Positions 1-9,228 of a stretch of 64,000 nt of DNA are shown here, one piece after another. Numbering within the stretch: the stretch's first letter is position 1; each line of letters opens with the position of its first letter. The translations under genes and the position numbers were made by a program. The notes below the pieces were generated by a model, which was not told where the DNA came from, made no database searches, and saw nothing but the letters and a program-made list of their open reading frames with translations. The DNA is taken from the NCBI GenBank assembly GCA_963758335.1, contig CAVWVF010000004.1, forward strand, positions 682,001 through 746,000. The letters are read 5' to 3'. The DNA is from Roseiarcus sp963758335 (GTDB lineage: Bacteria > Pseudomonadota > Alphaproteobacteria > Rhizobiales > Beijerinckiaceae).

Positions 1-634
1 CATGAAGCGGTGGACCGTGTGGCGCGAGCGATCGTTCAGCACAAGACACGCGCTGGGCGAGCCGGGCGGTTCTGGCGTGGCGGCTGTCGAACACCAACGA
101 TGCGAGCTTCTGCGCGGCGGCGCTGGAGGAGGCGCTGCTTCGGTTCGGAAAGCCGCGGATTTTCAATACCGATCAGGGCTCCACTTTCACCTCCGAGGCT
201 TTCGTCGGCAAGCTCGCGGCGGCCGGCGTCGCGATTTCGATGGACGGACGCGGCCGTTTCATGGACAACATTTTCATCGAACGGCTGTGGCGCTCGATCA
301 AGTATGAAGAAGTGCATCTGAAAGCCTACGCCGATGGCCGCGAGGCGCGGGCCGGCATCAGTTCCTGGATGACCTTTTACAATTTTCGGCGCCCGCACCA
401 GGCGATGAACAATCTGATGCCGATGGCGGTGTGGCGCGCCGGCATGGACAAAATCGAGGCGGCGGCGAGGGCTGTGGATATGCCGCTTCGCTTGGACAAC
501 GCAAACGCGTTGCCCACATACCCACAGCAGAAGCAGAAGCAGAAGCAGCAAGAAGCGGCTTGATTCTTGAAGGACAAGGGCAGGCGAGATTACACCTTAA
601 ATCCATCCCCTCGTGGTCCCACGAATGGGGTCCA
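1..634 (+). mobile_element. IS3-family insertion sequence, 5'-truncated by the window edge
   Basis: Right part of an IS3-type element. It carries the C-terminal half of the OrfB-type transposase and ends with a typical terminal sequence: on the minus strand the element would begin TGGACCCCATTCG at position 634. The left end lies outside the window, so no target duplication can be checked. The terminus falls inside the 3' end of the AbrB-like gene read on the other strand, suggesting that the element inserted into that gene. The family call rests on the transposase; the exact terminus is inferred. Confidence 0.7.
51..563 (+). pseudogene. IS3-family transposase (OrfB, rve/DDE domain), C-terminal part
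   Basis: In frame from about 54 the protein reads WASRAVLAWRL, then FNTDQGSTFTS and FIERLWRSIKYEEVHLKAY, ending in FYNFRRPHQAMNNLMPMAVW, the retroviral-integrase-type catalytic core of IS3 OrfB. The second catalytic Asp (NTDQGS) and the Glu (FIERLW) are 35 residues apart, the expected spacing. A stop (3-5) lies just upstream in this frame, whereas IS3 transposases continue with a DNA-binding N-terminus and first Asp, so the copy is truncated or frameshifted near position 45. The tail is a run of KQ repeats (about KQKQKQKQQE). It is probably inactive on its own. Confidence 0.8.
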
Positions 635-761
635 GTTCAATGATCACGCCGCCCTCGGGACGCACGCGCACGTTCACCCGGTCTCCGGGCCGAATCCCGG
701 CGGCTTCGCGCACGGATTTCGGCAGCGTGACTTGCCCTTTGACCGTCACTTTGGTCGCCAA
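597..761 (-). CDS. AbrB/MazE-type (SpoVT-AbrB domain) antitoxin-like protein, 3' end altered by IS insertion
   Basis: A 54-residue reading frame starting with TTG at 761, preceded by a GGAGAG ribosome-binding sequence. The protein begins MATKVTVKGQVTLPKSVRE, continues AAGIRPGDRVNV and ends its fold with GGVIIEL: the swapped-hairpin AbrB DNA-binding fold used by many antitoxins of toxin-antitoxin pairs. The last residues (DPIRGTTRGWI) are encoded by the terminus of the adjacent IS3 element, so the native C-terminus is lost. The toxin gene normally follows directly downstream; here the IS occupies that place and no PIN or MazF-like toxin is visible. The fold assignment is strong; the function as an antitoxin is inferred. 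Confidence 0.75.
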   Translation of the reverse strand: MATKVTVKGQVTLPKSVREAAGIRPGDRVNVRVRPEGGVIIELDPIRGTTRGWI

Positions 762-1913
762 TTCGCTCTCCGTAATACTTTATGCCGCAACGGCAATACA
801 AATGGCGTTCCCCCGTCAACGCCCTTCTGTTCGCCCCTCTTGGAGAACCGGCTCCTGACCGAAATGGTGATGAATCTGCGCGACGCCAAGCGCCTCTATG
901 GCGTCGATAGCGAAGCCGGGCTCGCCCGCCAGCGCGGCTCCGTCGAGGGCGCCGCCGCGACGTCTCGGGCGTTCAACCTCGGCCTCGCGAGGATTGTCGC
1001 CGTCGTGCGTTGACCGGGCCTGCGGCCAATTCAGGCTCAGCCTTTGACCGGCGCGCTAGCTAGCTAGTACCCAGAATCGCCAGAGCGCGGCGGCAGATAG
1101 TGGGCGGAAGCCATTCTTCCGTTATTCACCTAGTTCCGTCGACGCTGCGCATGGATGTCAAAAAACTTCTAGCAAGATCACTCGCATTTCCAAAAAGGGC
1201 AGGACTCGCCCTTCAGTGATAGCGGGTACTAGAGCGTGAAGCGATCGGCTTGAACCGCCGCCGTCATAGAGGCCCGAACCAAGAAGCCGAGGCGTCGACG
1301 CCAAACGGACGGGGCGCCGACGTCGCATCCATGCCAACTTGTTACAAGGCCTGTCCATTGCCGTTTTGAGCGTTTTCAAAGGGTTGGAGCAAGAGCTGGC
1401 TCTTTTTCGCATCAACGCCCCACTATGGGCGAAGCGGGGTTTAAAGTCTGTTGCTCATGACGCTTTCTCATCGGACGGCCTCAAGGAACGAACATAGCAC
1501 AGAATATGACTTTGGCCAACAATTTTCACAGCCGCCTGCGGGCGTAACAGGCGCATCGCCGATAGGGCACCGCCATGGCGCCGGCCCGCCGCGGAGATCG
1601 CACGAGGCGGTCAAGCGACCGCCGCTCCCGGTACAGGAACAGGAAGTTTTATTTCGCGGAACAGGACCATAACAGGGAGAAAATTCGCGCATAACAGGGC
1701 GATAACAGTGGAGGAACAGGGAGCTTTCGCGCAAGAACAGGAAGGCTTTGCGCAGGCACGTTTTTCGTAATACAATTTCTTTTCGTCGGTTGCTGGCCAA
1801 CGTCATTGCACGGAAGCCCGCCGGCTTTTGTTAACTTGGATTTCGTTGCCCTGGCGCGGCCGGAGCGTCCGGGCGCGCTCGAAGCAATTCCGACCTTATC
1901 GCTTCCCATTTTT
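762..1913. other. Gene-free accessory stretch
   Basis: No reading frame in this stretch has recognisable protein motifs on either strand. An open frame at about 831-1013 (+) gives ENRLLTEMVMNLRDAKRLYG and similar, which I do not recognise. A minus-strand frame at 1468-1806 contains Cys/Ser-rich sequence generated by the AACAGG motif cluster and looks non-coding. The stretch separates the IS3 remnant from the broken HD/Hsp90-like gene. Confidence 0.5.
1546..1741. repeat. Cluster of short AACAGG motifs
   Basis: The hexamer AACAGG occurs at 1546, 1638, 1660, 1671, 1693, 1715 and 1736, with a variant AACAGT at 1704 and TACAGG at 1632. From 1632 to 1741 it recurs every 6 to 22 bases, often as ATAACAGGG. 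All copies are in the same orientation. No gene is present. It could be a protein-binding array, a replication or integration-associated repeat, or the remnant of a repetitive element; nothing in the sequence decides between these. Confidence 0.6.
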
Positions 1914-4397
1914 CTAAGTGAGAGTACGCAATTCTGGATGCCGCCGGGCATCCGCGACCACTCTCTCGCGATCCTTCGGCTCAAAGGGAATGCCACGTTC
2001 GCCAAGGGTTTCCTTCCAAAGCGTTGCGAGCATTGAAGGCGATTTTTCCTTGTAAGAATTTATCGCAAACAAACCAGCGTAATCTGTGTTATCGCCGAAC
2101 TCATCGAGAATGTTAAGCCAGGGTGAATTATGCAGTTGCTTTAGTGCATTAATTAATCGTCTCGAGTCCCTGTATACGTTCTTACGCCCTAAAGCCCGAT
2201 CGCCACCGGACGCACTTGAACCGTTAGCGGAAAAACACTCTCGTCGTTTTGGATCGCGATATTTGGACACCTGAACTCGCTATTCTCACTCCACCACGAA
2301 GTAGAAATAGCAATTCTCGATGGATCTCTTATTTCAATGCCATTGACCGACAATTGCGGAACTTTGGCATATGTCCACACCGTTCTCTTGAATTCCGGCA
2401 ATACCACTTCTGACCATTCAGGCGGCAACTTTTGTTCACGGCCTATCGGCACGCGGACACGATCAGAATCAATTATTCTAGGTTCACCGTGACCGACAAC
2501 GCGCTGCTCTACGACCGGCCAGTCCCAACAGTACCAATTTACCTTGTTAAATAGATGTTTGAGGTCAAATTCATCGTCATGAGATAGAGAAAGATTTAAT
2601 CGTTCAAATTTTTGTTCGCTAACTTCAATTTCCACGAGGGTACCAATTGGCAAACCATCGTGTCGCTCTACCTCAATAAGTTCACCATTTGTCGATGCTG
2701 AGAAATGGTATCCAACCGCATCGCCTACGTGGCGTGTCCACACCTCGAAATTGTCTCCGAGCAAAAAGATTGCAAACGCACCAATACCAAACCGTCCTGA
2801 AAGCGTAATTGCCGGCTTATTATTAGAATCAACAAATTCTTTGGACCACTCTACACTGTTACGGAATGAGGCGCCTGCTCTAAGAAAGTAATTTTGTATA
2901 GTTTCGCGTTTCATTCCAATTCCTCGGTCGGAGACCTCAATTCTCCATTTACCCGAGTCTTGTTTCCTGTACTGAATCAAAACATCAGAATCTTGTTTTC
3001 TTAAATCTACAATTTCTTCATCCATCTGGCGTCGCTGACACCAATACCTGAGTTCGCGCACAGCATCTGTAGAGTTTTGAATCAATTCCCGAATGCCGAC
3101 GCCAGGGTAGTTCCCGTACAAGGGCTCAACGAGCAACGTGATAATTCTTGGATCTGCACTAAATCCGGTTTTTTCTGGAACGTAACGTAGTCGATCTAGG
3201 AAAGCGCGAGAGGTAAGATTGGAATAAATCCTGCGGATCGCAAGGCTCAGTTCGTCAAGTCCAAGGTCTGTACGATACCCGTACGCTTCATCTAATACAG
3301 CCGTCGAATGGTCAATTTCGGATTGTAACCCGCCCAACAAATCTCTCATTTGCAGGTAAAGCCTCAAGGACAACTGATTAGATACGGTAATCATCTTTCC
3401 TCTCGGATCGCTAGATGGTCCAATGTGCGTTACAACTTTGTGTTTATTCCATTCTTCCAGAGATTTTGGACTCTGCGATCTTTTAGTCGCAAAAGAACTG
3501 CGGGTGCCCTTTGGAAGTCAAGTTGCAAGTAATCTGCAACCCGAAGGAGTGCCATTGAATACAGGACTGCGCATCCCATCGGGCGGGGAGTTCCCAAAGT
3601 CTGAGCATTTTCATCAAGGTACAATTTGCAGACCCGAAGTGACATTCCATGCGATCTCGCCGTCAAACCAATGAGGTCTGCAATGCGAGCGAGCGGATTT
3701 CCCCTTTCCGTGCCCATGGCGGGAAACCGCTCTTCGCCTGATCCTGGCGGAAGTCCCGGGAATCCGTATATGGCGATCTCGTGCGCGAGCCTCGCGTGAT
3801 GGCGTCTCAAGAACTCACCAACGATCAGCCGGTGATTTAGGCTCCACTCTCCTTGCTGCTTCGGAAGCCCATCGAATTTCCAGCTTTTAGCAGCATTCTC
3901 TCCAATTATGTTCGTTAATTGTTGGCCGCTAAATCGTCTTGCTTCGACTTCGTAAGCGTCCCAAAGCACGTCCCATGATAAGTCCGCACTATGCCCAGTC
4001 TGATCGTTGTCGAACCACGGTAGCGGGCGAAATCGTGAATCCTTGCTGACGACTTCGAGAAATCCTTTCGGGCGCAGATGCATTGCAATATCGTGAAGCA
4101 GGGTTGCTCCAATAATTACCGATGCATCTGTATCGTAAAGTAACCGTGGCGAAGCATCGGCCACGCTTCCGCCCCACACAACATCGGGAATTAGTCTAGC
4201 TCCACTTGCGTCTTTAGAACTTGGTAGACGTGATTGACGCCGTGATCTGTATAGTACGGAAAGAATGTCAAATCGTTGTCGTACAATATTGTGCTGACGC
4301 TTTCAGCAAACGCCAGAATCGGCGCTTCAAATTCGCTCCCCTTGAGGAGGAAGCGGAGCCGTTCCGGAATGTTTATCCTCGACATCCGTAAGCCCAT
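1914..4397 (-). pseudogene. HD-domain / Hsp90-like ATPase fusion gene, broken by three frameshifts
   Basis: Four open pieces in three frames read as one protein of about 800 residues. Piece 1 (4397-4191) gives ILAFAESVSTIL and FPYYTDHGVNHVYQVL. Piece 2 (4179-3430) continues PDVVWGG...GATLLHDIAMHL, supplying the HD metal site. Piece 3 (from about 3480, ATG at 3394, to 2189) is a GHKL ATPase: GIRELIQNSTDAVRELRYW (N box), VSDRGIGM (G1), GRFGIGAFAIFLLGD (G2), as in HtpG/Hsp90. Piece 4 (2270-1914) is a C-terminal tail with KNVYRDSRRLINALKQL. Frameshifts lie near 4188, 3480 and 2210. HD plus Hsp90-type ATPase proteins are known as a family, but their function is poorly understood; a role in stress or defence is only a guess. 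The region is visibly more A+T-rich than its surroundings, suggesting horizontal origin. Confidence 0.75.
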
Positions 4398-4561
4398 GAT
4401 TGGAAGGCTGATAATGCTTTGCTGACAGCCTGCGCCCCGTCAAGGCCTATCCCTTGCAAAGGGAGCCGCTTCTCCGGGCCGCGCAGCGCTAGCGAACGGT
4501 GAACAGCTTGACGACGAAACGATAGGGTTTCCGAGGCAGAAACCAGGAGGCCACGTTTTCA

Positions 4562-6334
4562 TTGGTCACAGCATCCATTAAATCTCGCCCCATGTCCTCG
4601 CCCGCAAACCGCCTCGTCATCGCGCTCGCGCAAATCCCGTTCATCGTCGGCGACATCGCCGGCAACCGCGACCGGCTGCGGAAGGCGCGGGCTGAGGCGG
4701 CGGGTTTCGGGGCCGACCTCGTGATGACGCCCGAGCTGTTCCTCGCCGGCTATCCGCCCGAGGACCTGGTGCTCAAGCCGGCCTTCCAGGAGGCCTGCCG
4801 CGCAGCGTGCGAAGAACTCGCGCGCGAGACGGCGGACGGGGGACCCGCGATCCTGGTCGGCCTGCCCTGGGTCGAGGCCGGCAAGCTGCACAACGCCATG
4901 GCGCTCCTCGACAAGGGCCGGATCGAGGCGGTGCGGTTCAAGGTCGACCTGCCGAACTACGGCGTGTTCGACGAAAAGCGGGTGTTCGCGCCAGGTCCGT
5001 CGCCGGGGCCGATCGTCTTTCGCGGCGTCAGGATCGGCGTCCCGATCTGCGAGGACATCTGGGGCCCCGACCCGGTCGAATGCATCCTCGAGACCGGCGG
5101 CGAGATTTTGCTCGTCGGCAACGCCTCGCCCTACGAGCGCGACAAGCTCATCATCCGCCAGAACATCGCGGTGTCGCGGGTGGTCGAGAGCGGCCTGCCG
5201 CTGATCTACCTCAACCTGATCGGCGGGGAGGACGAGATCGTCTTCGAGGGGGCGTCGTTCGCGCTGAACGGCGACCGCAGCCTCGCCGTCCAGCTCCCGG
5301 CCTTCCGCCCCACGGTGGCGCGCATGGTGTGGGAGCGGACGGGCGAGGGGTGGCGCTGCGTCGAGGGCCCGCGCGAGGTCGTCGAGGAGGGCGACGAGGC
5401 CGACTATTCGGCCTGCGTGCTGGGCTTGCGCGACTATGTCGACAACAACCGCTTTCCCGGCGTCGTGCTCGGCCTCTCCGGCGGCGTCAATTCGGCGCTT
5501 TGCGCGGCGATGGCGGTCGACGCGCTGGGACATGAGCGCGTCCATGCGGTGATGCTGCCCTACCGCTTCACCTCGAACGAGTCGCTGAGCGACGCCGCCC
5601 AATGCGTACAGGCGCTCGGCATCCGCTACGACATCGTGCCGATCGCCGGGCCGGTCGAGGGCGCCGAGCATGCGCTCGCAAAAATGTTCGAGGGCCGGGG
5701 CCGCGACATCACGGAGGAGAACATCCAAAGCCGCGCGCGCGGCCTCATCCTGATGGCGATTTCCAACAAGACCGGCGCCATGTTGGTGACGACGGGCAAC
5801 AAGTCGGAGATGTCGGTCGGCTACGCCACCCTCTACGGCGACATGAACGGCGGCTTCAATCCGATCAAGGACCTCTACAAGATGGAGGTGTTCCGGCTCT
5901 CGGCGCTCCGCAACCGCTGGAAGCCGGTCGGCGCGCTCGGGCCGGACGGCGAGGTCATCCCTCGGAACATCCTGGTCAAGGCGCCGAGCGCGGAACTGCG
6001 CGAGAACCAGAAGGACGAGGATTCGCTGCCGCCCTACCCGATCCTCGACGGCATCCTGCACGGGCTCGTGGAAAAGGAGATGCGGATCGCCGACCTCATC
6101 GCCGAAGGGTTCGATCCCGACACGGTGCGCCGGGTCGAAAAGCTCCTCTATCTCGCCGAATACAAGCGCCGCCAGTCGCCGCCGGGCGTGAAGGTCGGCC
6201 CCAAGAATTTCGGCCGCGACCGCCGCTACCCGATCGTCAACCGCTTCCGCGATCCGGGCCTGCCGGCGCAGGCGCCAGACCTCTCCATCGCCCCGCGGAA
6301 GCCGGCGGGGACGAGCGAGCGGTTCGAGGAGTGA
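4562..6334 (+). CDS. nadE: Glutamine-dependent NAD+ synthetase
   Basis: Catalyses the last step of NAD+ synthesis: ATP-dependent amidation of deamido-NAD+, with ammonia taken from glutamine. The N-terminal half is a nitrilase-fold glutaminase with the Glu-Lys-Cys triad visible (MTPELFLAGYPPED, FKVDLPNYG, VPICEDIWGPD). The C-terminal half is an N-type PP-loop synthetase (GLSGGVNSALCAAMAVDALG, TTGNKSEMSVGYATLYGDMNGG). About 590 residues is normal length. Two starts are possible: TTG at 4562, 11 bases after AGGAGG, or ATG at 4592 giving MSSPANRLVIALAQ, which fits the usual family N-terminus. Oddity: the almost invariant Asp of SGGxDS is Asn (codon AAT at 5489). It stands alone between the accessory region and a small gene. 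Confidence 0.93.
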   Translation: MVTASIKSRPMSSPANRLVIALAQIPFIVGDIAGNRDRLRKARAEAAGFGADLVMTPELFLAGYPPEDLVLKPAFQEACRAACEELARETADGGPAILVGLPWVEAGKLHNAMALLDKGRIEAVRFKVDLPNYGVFDEKRVFAPGPSPGPIVFRGVRIGVPICEDIWGPDPVECILETGGEILLVGNASPYERDKLIIRQNIAVSRVVESGLPLIYLNLIGGEDEIVFEGASFALNGDRSLAVQLPAFRPTVARMVWERTGEGWRCVEGPREVVEEGDEADYSACVLGLRDYVDNNRFPGVVLGLSGGVNSALCAAMAVDALGHERVHAVMLPYRFTSNESLSDAAQCVQALGIRYDIVPIAGPVEGAEHALAKMFEGRGRDITEENIQSRARGLILMAISNKTGAMLVTTGNKSEMSVGYATLYGDMNGGFNPIKDLYKMEVFRLSALRNRWKPVGALGPDGEVIPRNILVKAPSAELRENQKDEDSLPPYPILDGILHGLVEKEMRIADLIAEGFDPDTVRRVEKLLYLAEYKRRQSPPGVKVGPKNFGRDRRYPIVNRFRDPGLPAQAPDLSIAPRKPAGTSERFEE

Positions 6335-6457
6335 TCCTGGCCCCGCCGGCCCGATGGTTCGCACGTCCGGTCGGCGCCCGTGCCCGACGATCGCGCTCGC
6401 TGTCGTCTATTGTTCATGGTGCGGCGCTAACGAATCGACACCGATCAGGGGGAGCGC

Positions 6458-6706
6458 ATGACGGATATTTCGGCGGATCTCCAGCACGAACTGGACCAAC
6501 TGCAAGCGGCCTACAAGGCGGCTGTGGACGAATGGGTGAAGGCGATTCAGGAGGAAGAGGCACACGCCTCCGCCGCCGATCATTCGGTCGCGGAGCTCGA
6601 CAAGTGGGAAGAAGCGCATTTGCGCGAGCACAAGCTGCACAAGGAAGTCGATTACAGGAAGAGACTTTATGAAGACGCGCTGCGGCGAGAATTCTTCGGG
6701 GTTTGA
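6458..6706 (+). CDS. Small coiled-coil protein of unknown function
   Basis: 82 residues, acidic and rich in Glu, Lys, Ala and His, with almost no Pro or Gly, so probably one long helix or a helical hairpin (HELDQLQAAYKAAVDEWVKA, EELDKWEEAHLREHKLHKEV-like heptads). The start at 6458 is preceded by GGGGGAGCGC, a good ribosome-binding site. No signal peptide or Cys. I do not recognise the family. It lies 120 bases after nadE on the same strand and could be co-transcribed, but nothing links it functionally. Confidence 0.6.
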   Translation: MTDISADLQHELDQLQAAYKAAVDEWVKAIQEEEAHASAADHSVAELDKWEEAHLREHKLHKEVDYRKRLYEDALRREFFGV

Positions 6707-7198
6707 GCGCAGACGTCATTCCGGGCGGACCGGATGTCCGACCCGCAATCCAACATTGCTGGGGATCGGCGTGCGCGGCAGACGGCAGGATCGACCCAAA
6801 GCGGCCGGGTCGATCGCGGCGAAATTCTTCAACCCACCGCAGTTCCCGTTCGAGGCATTCGGTCGGAGACAACCGGGGAATAAATCCAGCGACAGATGGC
6901 GCATCCGGGTGCACGATCGGTACCACAGCGCGCTGCGAGATTTCGGTATAGCTGGTTCCATGGAGCCAAAGAACCAAATCACATCCGCCGTATTTTCTGC
7001 TTTCGAAAGGAGCCCTGATCCACGTTAACGAAACAAAGTGCGTTGTTGACGGAGGCAATCACTATATCTGGGTTTTTGCAAACCTGACGACAGTTGCATA
7101 CGTGTATTCGAAAACGAGGGATTCCGCGATCCTTGATGAGGTCCTGAATGGATTCCGTGGCGTGCTCATTTCCGATTTTTACTGTGTCTATGATACGA

Positions 7199-7207
7199 TA
7201 CCATGCA
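7199..7207. repeat. Target-site duplication, left copy (TACCATGCA)
   Basis: TACCATGCA flanks the ISL3 element directly on this side and again at 8519-8527. ISL3 elements make 8-bp duplications, so the core is ACCATGCA and the extra leading T is probably part of the element end or chance. Confidence 0.85.
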
Positions 7208-8518
7208 GGCTCGTCGCTATTTCAAATGGGTGAATTAGCGAGCACGTCACCGGCGATGAGGTAGACGATGGCTTTGAGGTTTCGTTTGGTTCGGTAGCCC
7301 TTGGCCTTGCGCTTGGCGGCCTGGACATTGCCGTTGATCGCCTCCAGAACGCCATTGGAAAGGCCGGTGGCGATCGATCTGAGGATGCCTTCCGACTTCG
7401 CCGTGATCGTCTTGGCCAGCTTCTTCATCGGCGCGAGGTCGCAGACTTGAACCCAGGCGTTCCAGCGGTCGAGGAAACGCCGAGCCGATTTGACGCTCAT
7501 CGTGAACAGCTGTTGCAGGTTCATGCGGATCTGCATCGCTTGGATCGTGTCGAGGTTCTGCGCTTCCAACCGAGAGAGCGCCTCCTTTTCCTCCTGCGTC
7601 AGACGATCGACGTTCTTCAGGAAGATGTAGCGCCGGCCCTTGATCTGGAAGTTGTTCCGCGCCTCCTCGCGCCGCACCTGGTCGACGGCCTCGTTGGCGA
7701 GTTTGATGACGTGAAATTTGTCGAACGTGATCTCAGCGTTCGGGAAGTTCTCTTTGATCCCCGCCTCGAATGCAGCCCCCATGTCGATGCTGGCGTCGGT
7801 CACCGCTTCGCGCCGGCCGCCATGCGCCTCGAGGAAATCCGCGAATTCCTTCACGGTCGCCGCGTCCTTGCCGTCGGCGACGTAGACGACCTTGCGCCGC
7901 GCCATGTCAACGAACAGGCTGATGTAGTCGTGGCCGCGCCGCGCCGAAGTCTCGTCGGCGGCGATGCGCCGCACCAGCGACAAATCCAGCTTCTCCACCG
8001 CCCGCCAGACGTAGTGTTCGACGATGCGCCACAAGCGCGTGTCGTGCTCGCCGAGCCGCTCGGCCGCATTGGCGATCGGCATCGTCTTGGCCAGCGCCAG
8101 CACATAGGCCTCGAACAGCAACGTGAAACCCGATCCCGCGCGAGCCCACGGCGTCGCCACCTTGCGCACGCCGCACTGCGGACACGTCACCCTCGGCGTG
8201 CGCGCATGCAACAGCGTGCGATGCTGGAAGAAATCCAGATGCCGCCAGGTCTCCTCCTTCGTGTCATGAACCGCGCAGTCCTCGCGCCCACACTGCGCAC
8301 AGGCGAACCGACTCCCCCGCGGAAAATCCACGCATAAATCGAGCCGACCGTCCACCGCGTCGAACTCGCTGCGCGTCACCATCCACGGCGACGCAAGACC
8401 AAGGGCCAACTGGAAAAGATCGGTGTCCTGCATCCCCTCAGGCTAAACGCGATCCCCCCTGAGCGATCGCTAACCCGCCCCCAAATTCCGACTTACCCAC
8501 TCCTTTCAGCGAGGAGCC
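7208..8518 (-). mobile_element. ISL3-family insertion sequence, apparently complete
   Basis: An element of 1311 bp bounded by imperfect inverted repeats: the left end reads GGCTCGTCGCTATTTCAAA and the right end, reverse-complemented, GGCTCCTCGCTGAAAGGAG. Both then continue with TGGGT. Direct copies of ACCATGCA abut both ends. It carries one intact transposase gene on the minus strand and nothing else. It sits inside an older IS66-like transposase gene. Intact ends, duplication and reading frame suggest a recent insertion. Confidence 0.9.
7222..8433 (-). CDS. ISL3-family transposase
   Basis: 403 residues, normal for the family. The N-terminus carries the zinc-finger helix-turn-helix region (FACAQCGREDC, RVTCPQCGVRKVATPW). 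The DDE core is visible as IAADETSARRGHDYISLFVD, VTDASIDMGAAFEAGI with FDKFHVIKLANEAVDQVR, and the terminal NGVLEAINGNVQAAKRKAKGYR holding the catalytic Glu. Start at 8433 is followed by LFQLALGLASPWMV, a usual beginning. The gene fills the element almost completely, leaving 14 bases on one side and 85 on the other. Confidence 0.93.
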   Translation of the reverse strand: MQDTDLFQLALGLASPWMVTRSEFDAVDGRLDLCVDFPRGSRFACAQCGREDCAVHDTKEETWRHLDFFQHRTLLHARTPRVTCPQCGVRKVATPWARAGSGFTLLFEAYVLALAKTMPIANAAERLGEHDTRLWRIVEHYVWRAVEKLDLSLVRRIAADETSARRGHDYISLFVDMARRKVVYVADGKDAATVKEFADFLEAHGGRREAVTDASIDMGAAFEAGIKENFPNAEITFDKFHVIKLANEAVDQVRREEARNNFQIKGRRYIFLKNVDRLTQEEKEALSRLEAQNLDTIQAMQIRMNLQQLFTMSVKSARRFLDRWNAWVQVCDLAPMKKLAKTITAKSEGILRSIATGLSNGVLEAINGNVQAAKRKAKGYRTKRNLKAIVYLIAGDVLANSPI

Positions 8519-8527
8519 TACCATGCA
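8519..8527. repeat. Target-site duplication, right copy (TACCATGCA)
   Basis: Second copy of the 9-base direct repeat flanking the ISL3 element; see the matching copy at 7199-7207. After it the interrupted IS66-like reading frame resumes with ATACAGCAGAAGTGC. Confidence 0.85.
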
Positions 8528-9228
8528 TACAGCAGAAGTGCCTGATCCATCTGATGCGCGACATCAACGAGGACTTGCATAGGAACCAGTTTGATGAAGA
8601 CTTGAAGGACATCGCGAGACGATTTGGCTCGCTGCTTCGTGGGGTCGTCGAAACGATAGATTTGTATGGCCTGAGAGCGCGACACTTGGGCAAGCACAAG
8701 AAATCAGCTGCAGGCTTCATCGAGTACGTAGTTGCCCTGAAATGCGTGTCGGAAGCTGCGCGGGCCCTTCAGAAGAGAATTGAAAAGAATACGAACAAGC
8801 TATTTGCATTTCTAGATTATGACGGCGTCCCTTGGAACAACAATACTGCCGAGCATGCGGTACGGGCCTTTACGCGTCTGCGGAACGTGATTGGCAAGAG
8901 CACGCCCAAGGGCCACTGCGAGTATGCCACTCTGCTAAGCATCCAGCAGACGCTGCGGTATCGCGGCATGGCCTTCCTGGATTTTCTGCGCTCAGGCCGG
9001 AAGGGAATTGACGTCTGATTCTAGTAGCCTTCTCGGGGGGAAGGCCGATATGGCTGGCAAGATAGGGAAGAACGCGACGCAGCGCTTCCGAATGGTCAGT
9101 GCGCGCACCCCTTGCTCGTTCTTGGCGACCGGCGGCTTTCTCCCAAAGCGGCTCTACGAATTGGGCGACAAGCGAGTGAATTTATCCTCTAGATTCCCGG
9201 TCGCTTCGCGACCGTGGGGAATTACCGG

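Larger units (their letters stand above)
6991..9018 (+). pseudogene. IS66-like transposase, split by an ISL3 element
   Basis: The left fragment (about 6991-7207) reads LSKGALIHVNETKCVV, NHYIWVFANLTTVAYVYS and FRGVLISDFYCVYDTIPC. The right fragment (8528-9018) continues IQQKCLIHLMRDINEDL and ends YDGVPWNNNTAEHAVRAF and LSIQQTLRYRGMAFLDFL. Removing the ISL3 element and one copy of the target duplication restores the frame across CCATGCA|TACAGCAG. The first catalytic position is Asn (HVNETK) where IS66-like enzymes have Asp. The N-terminal zinc-finger region is missing upstream of about 6990. The copy is therefore dead three times over: truncated, substituted and interrupted. Upstream bases 6707-6990 hold no recognisable gene. 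Confidence 0.75.

Noticed and set aside
1468..1806. Cys/Ser-rich minus-strand frame
   Set aside because: Generated by the AACAGG motif array; no ribosome-binding site or family motif.
4559..6364. 601-residue open frame antisense to nadE
   Set aside because: Arises from the GC-rich codon bias of nadE; composition (Arg/Asp/His-rich) has no domain motifs, while nadE has all catalytic motifs.
6414..7058. 214-residue minus-strand frame between nadE and the IS66-like gene
   Set aside because: Antisense to the small coiled-coil gene and to the transposase remnant; a middle part looks protein-like but no family could be recognised.
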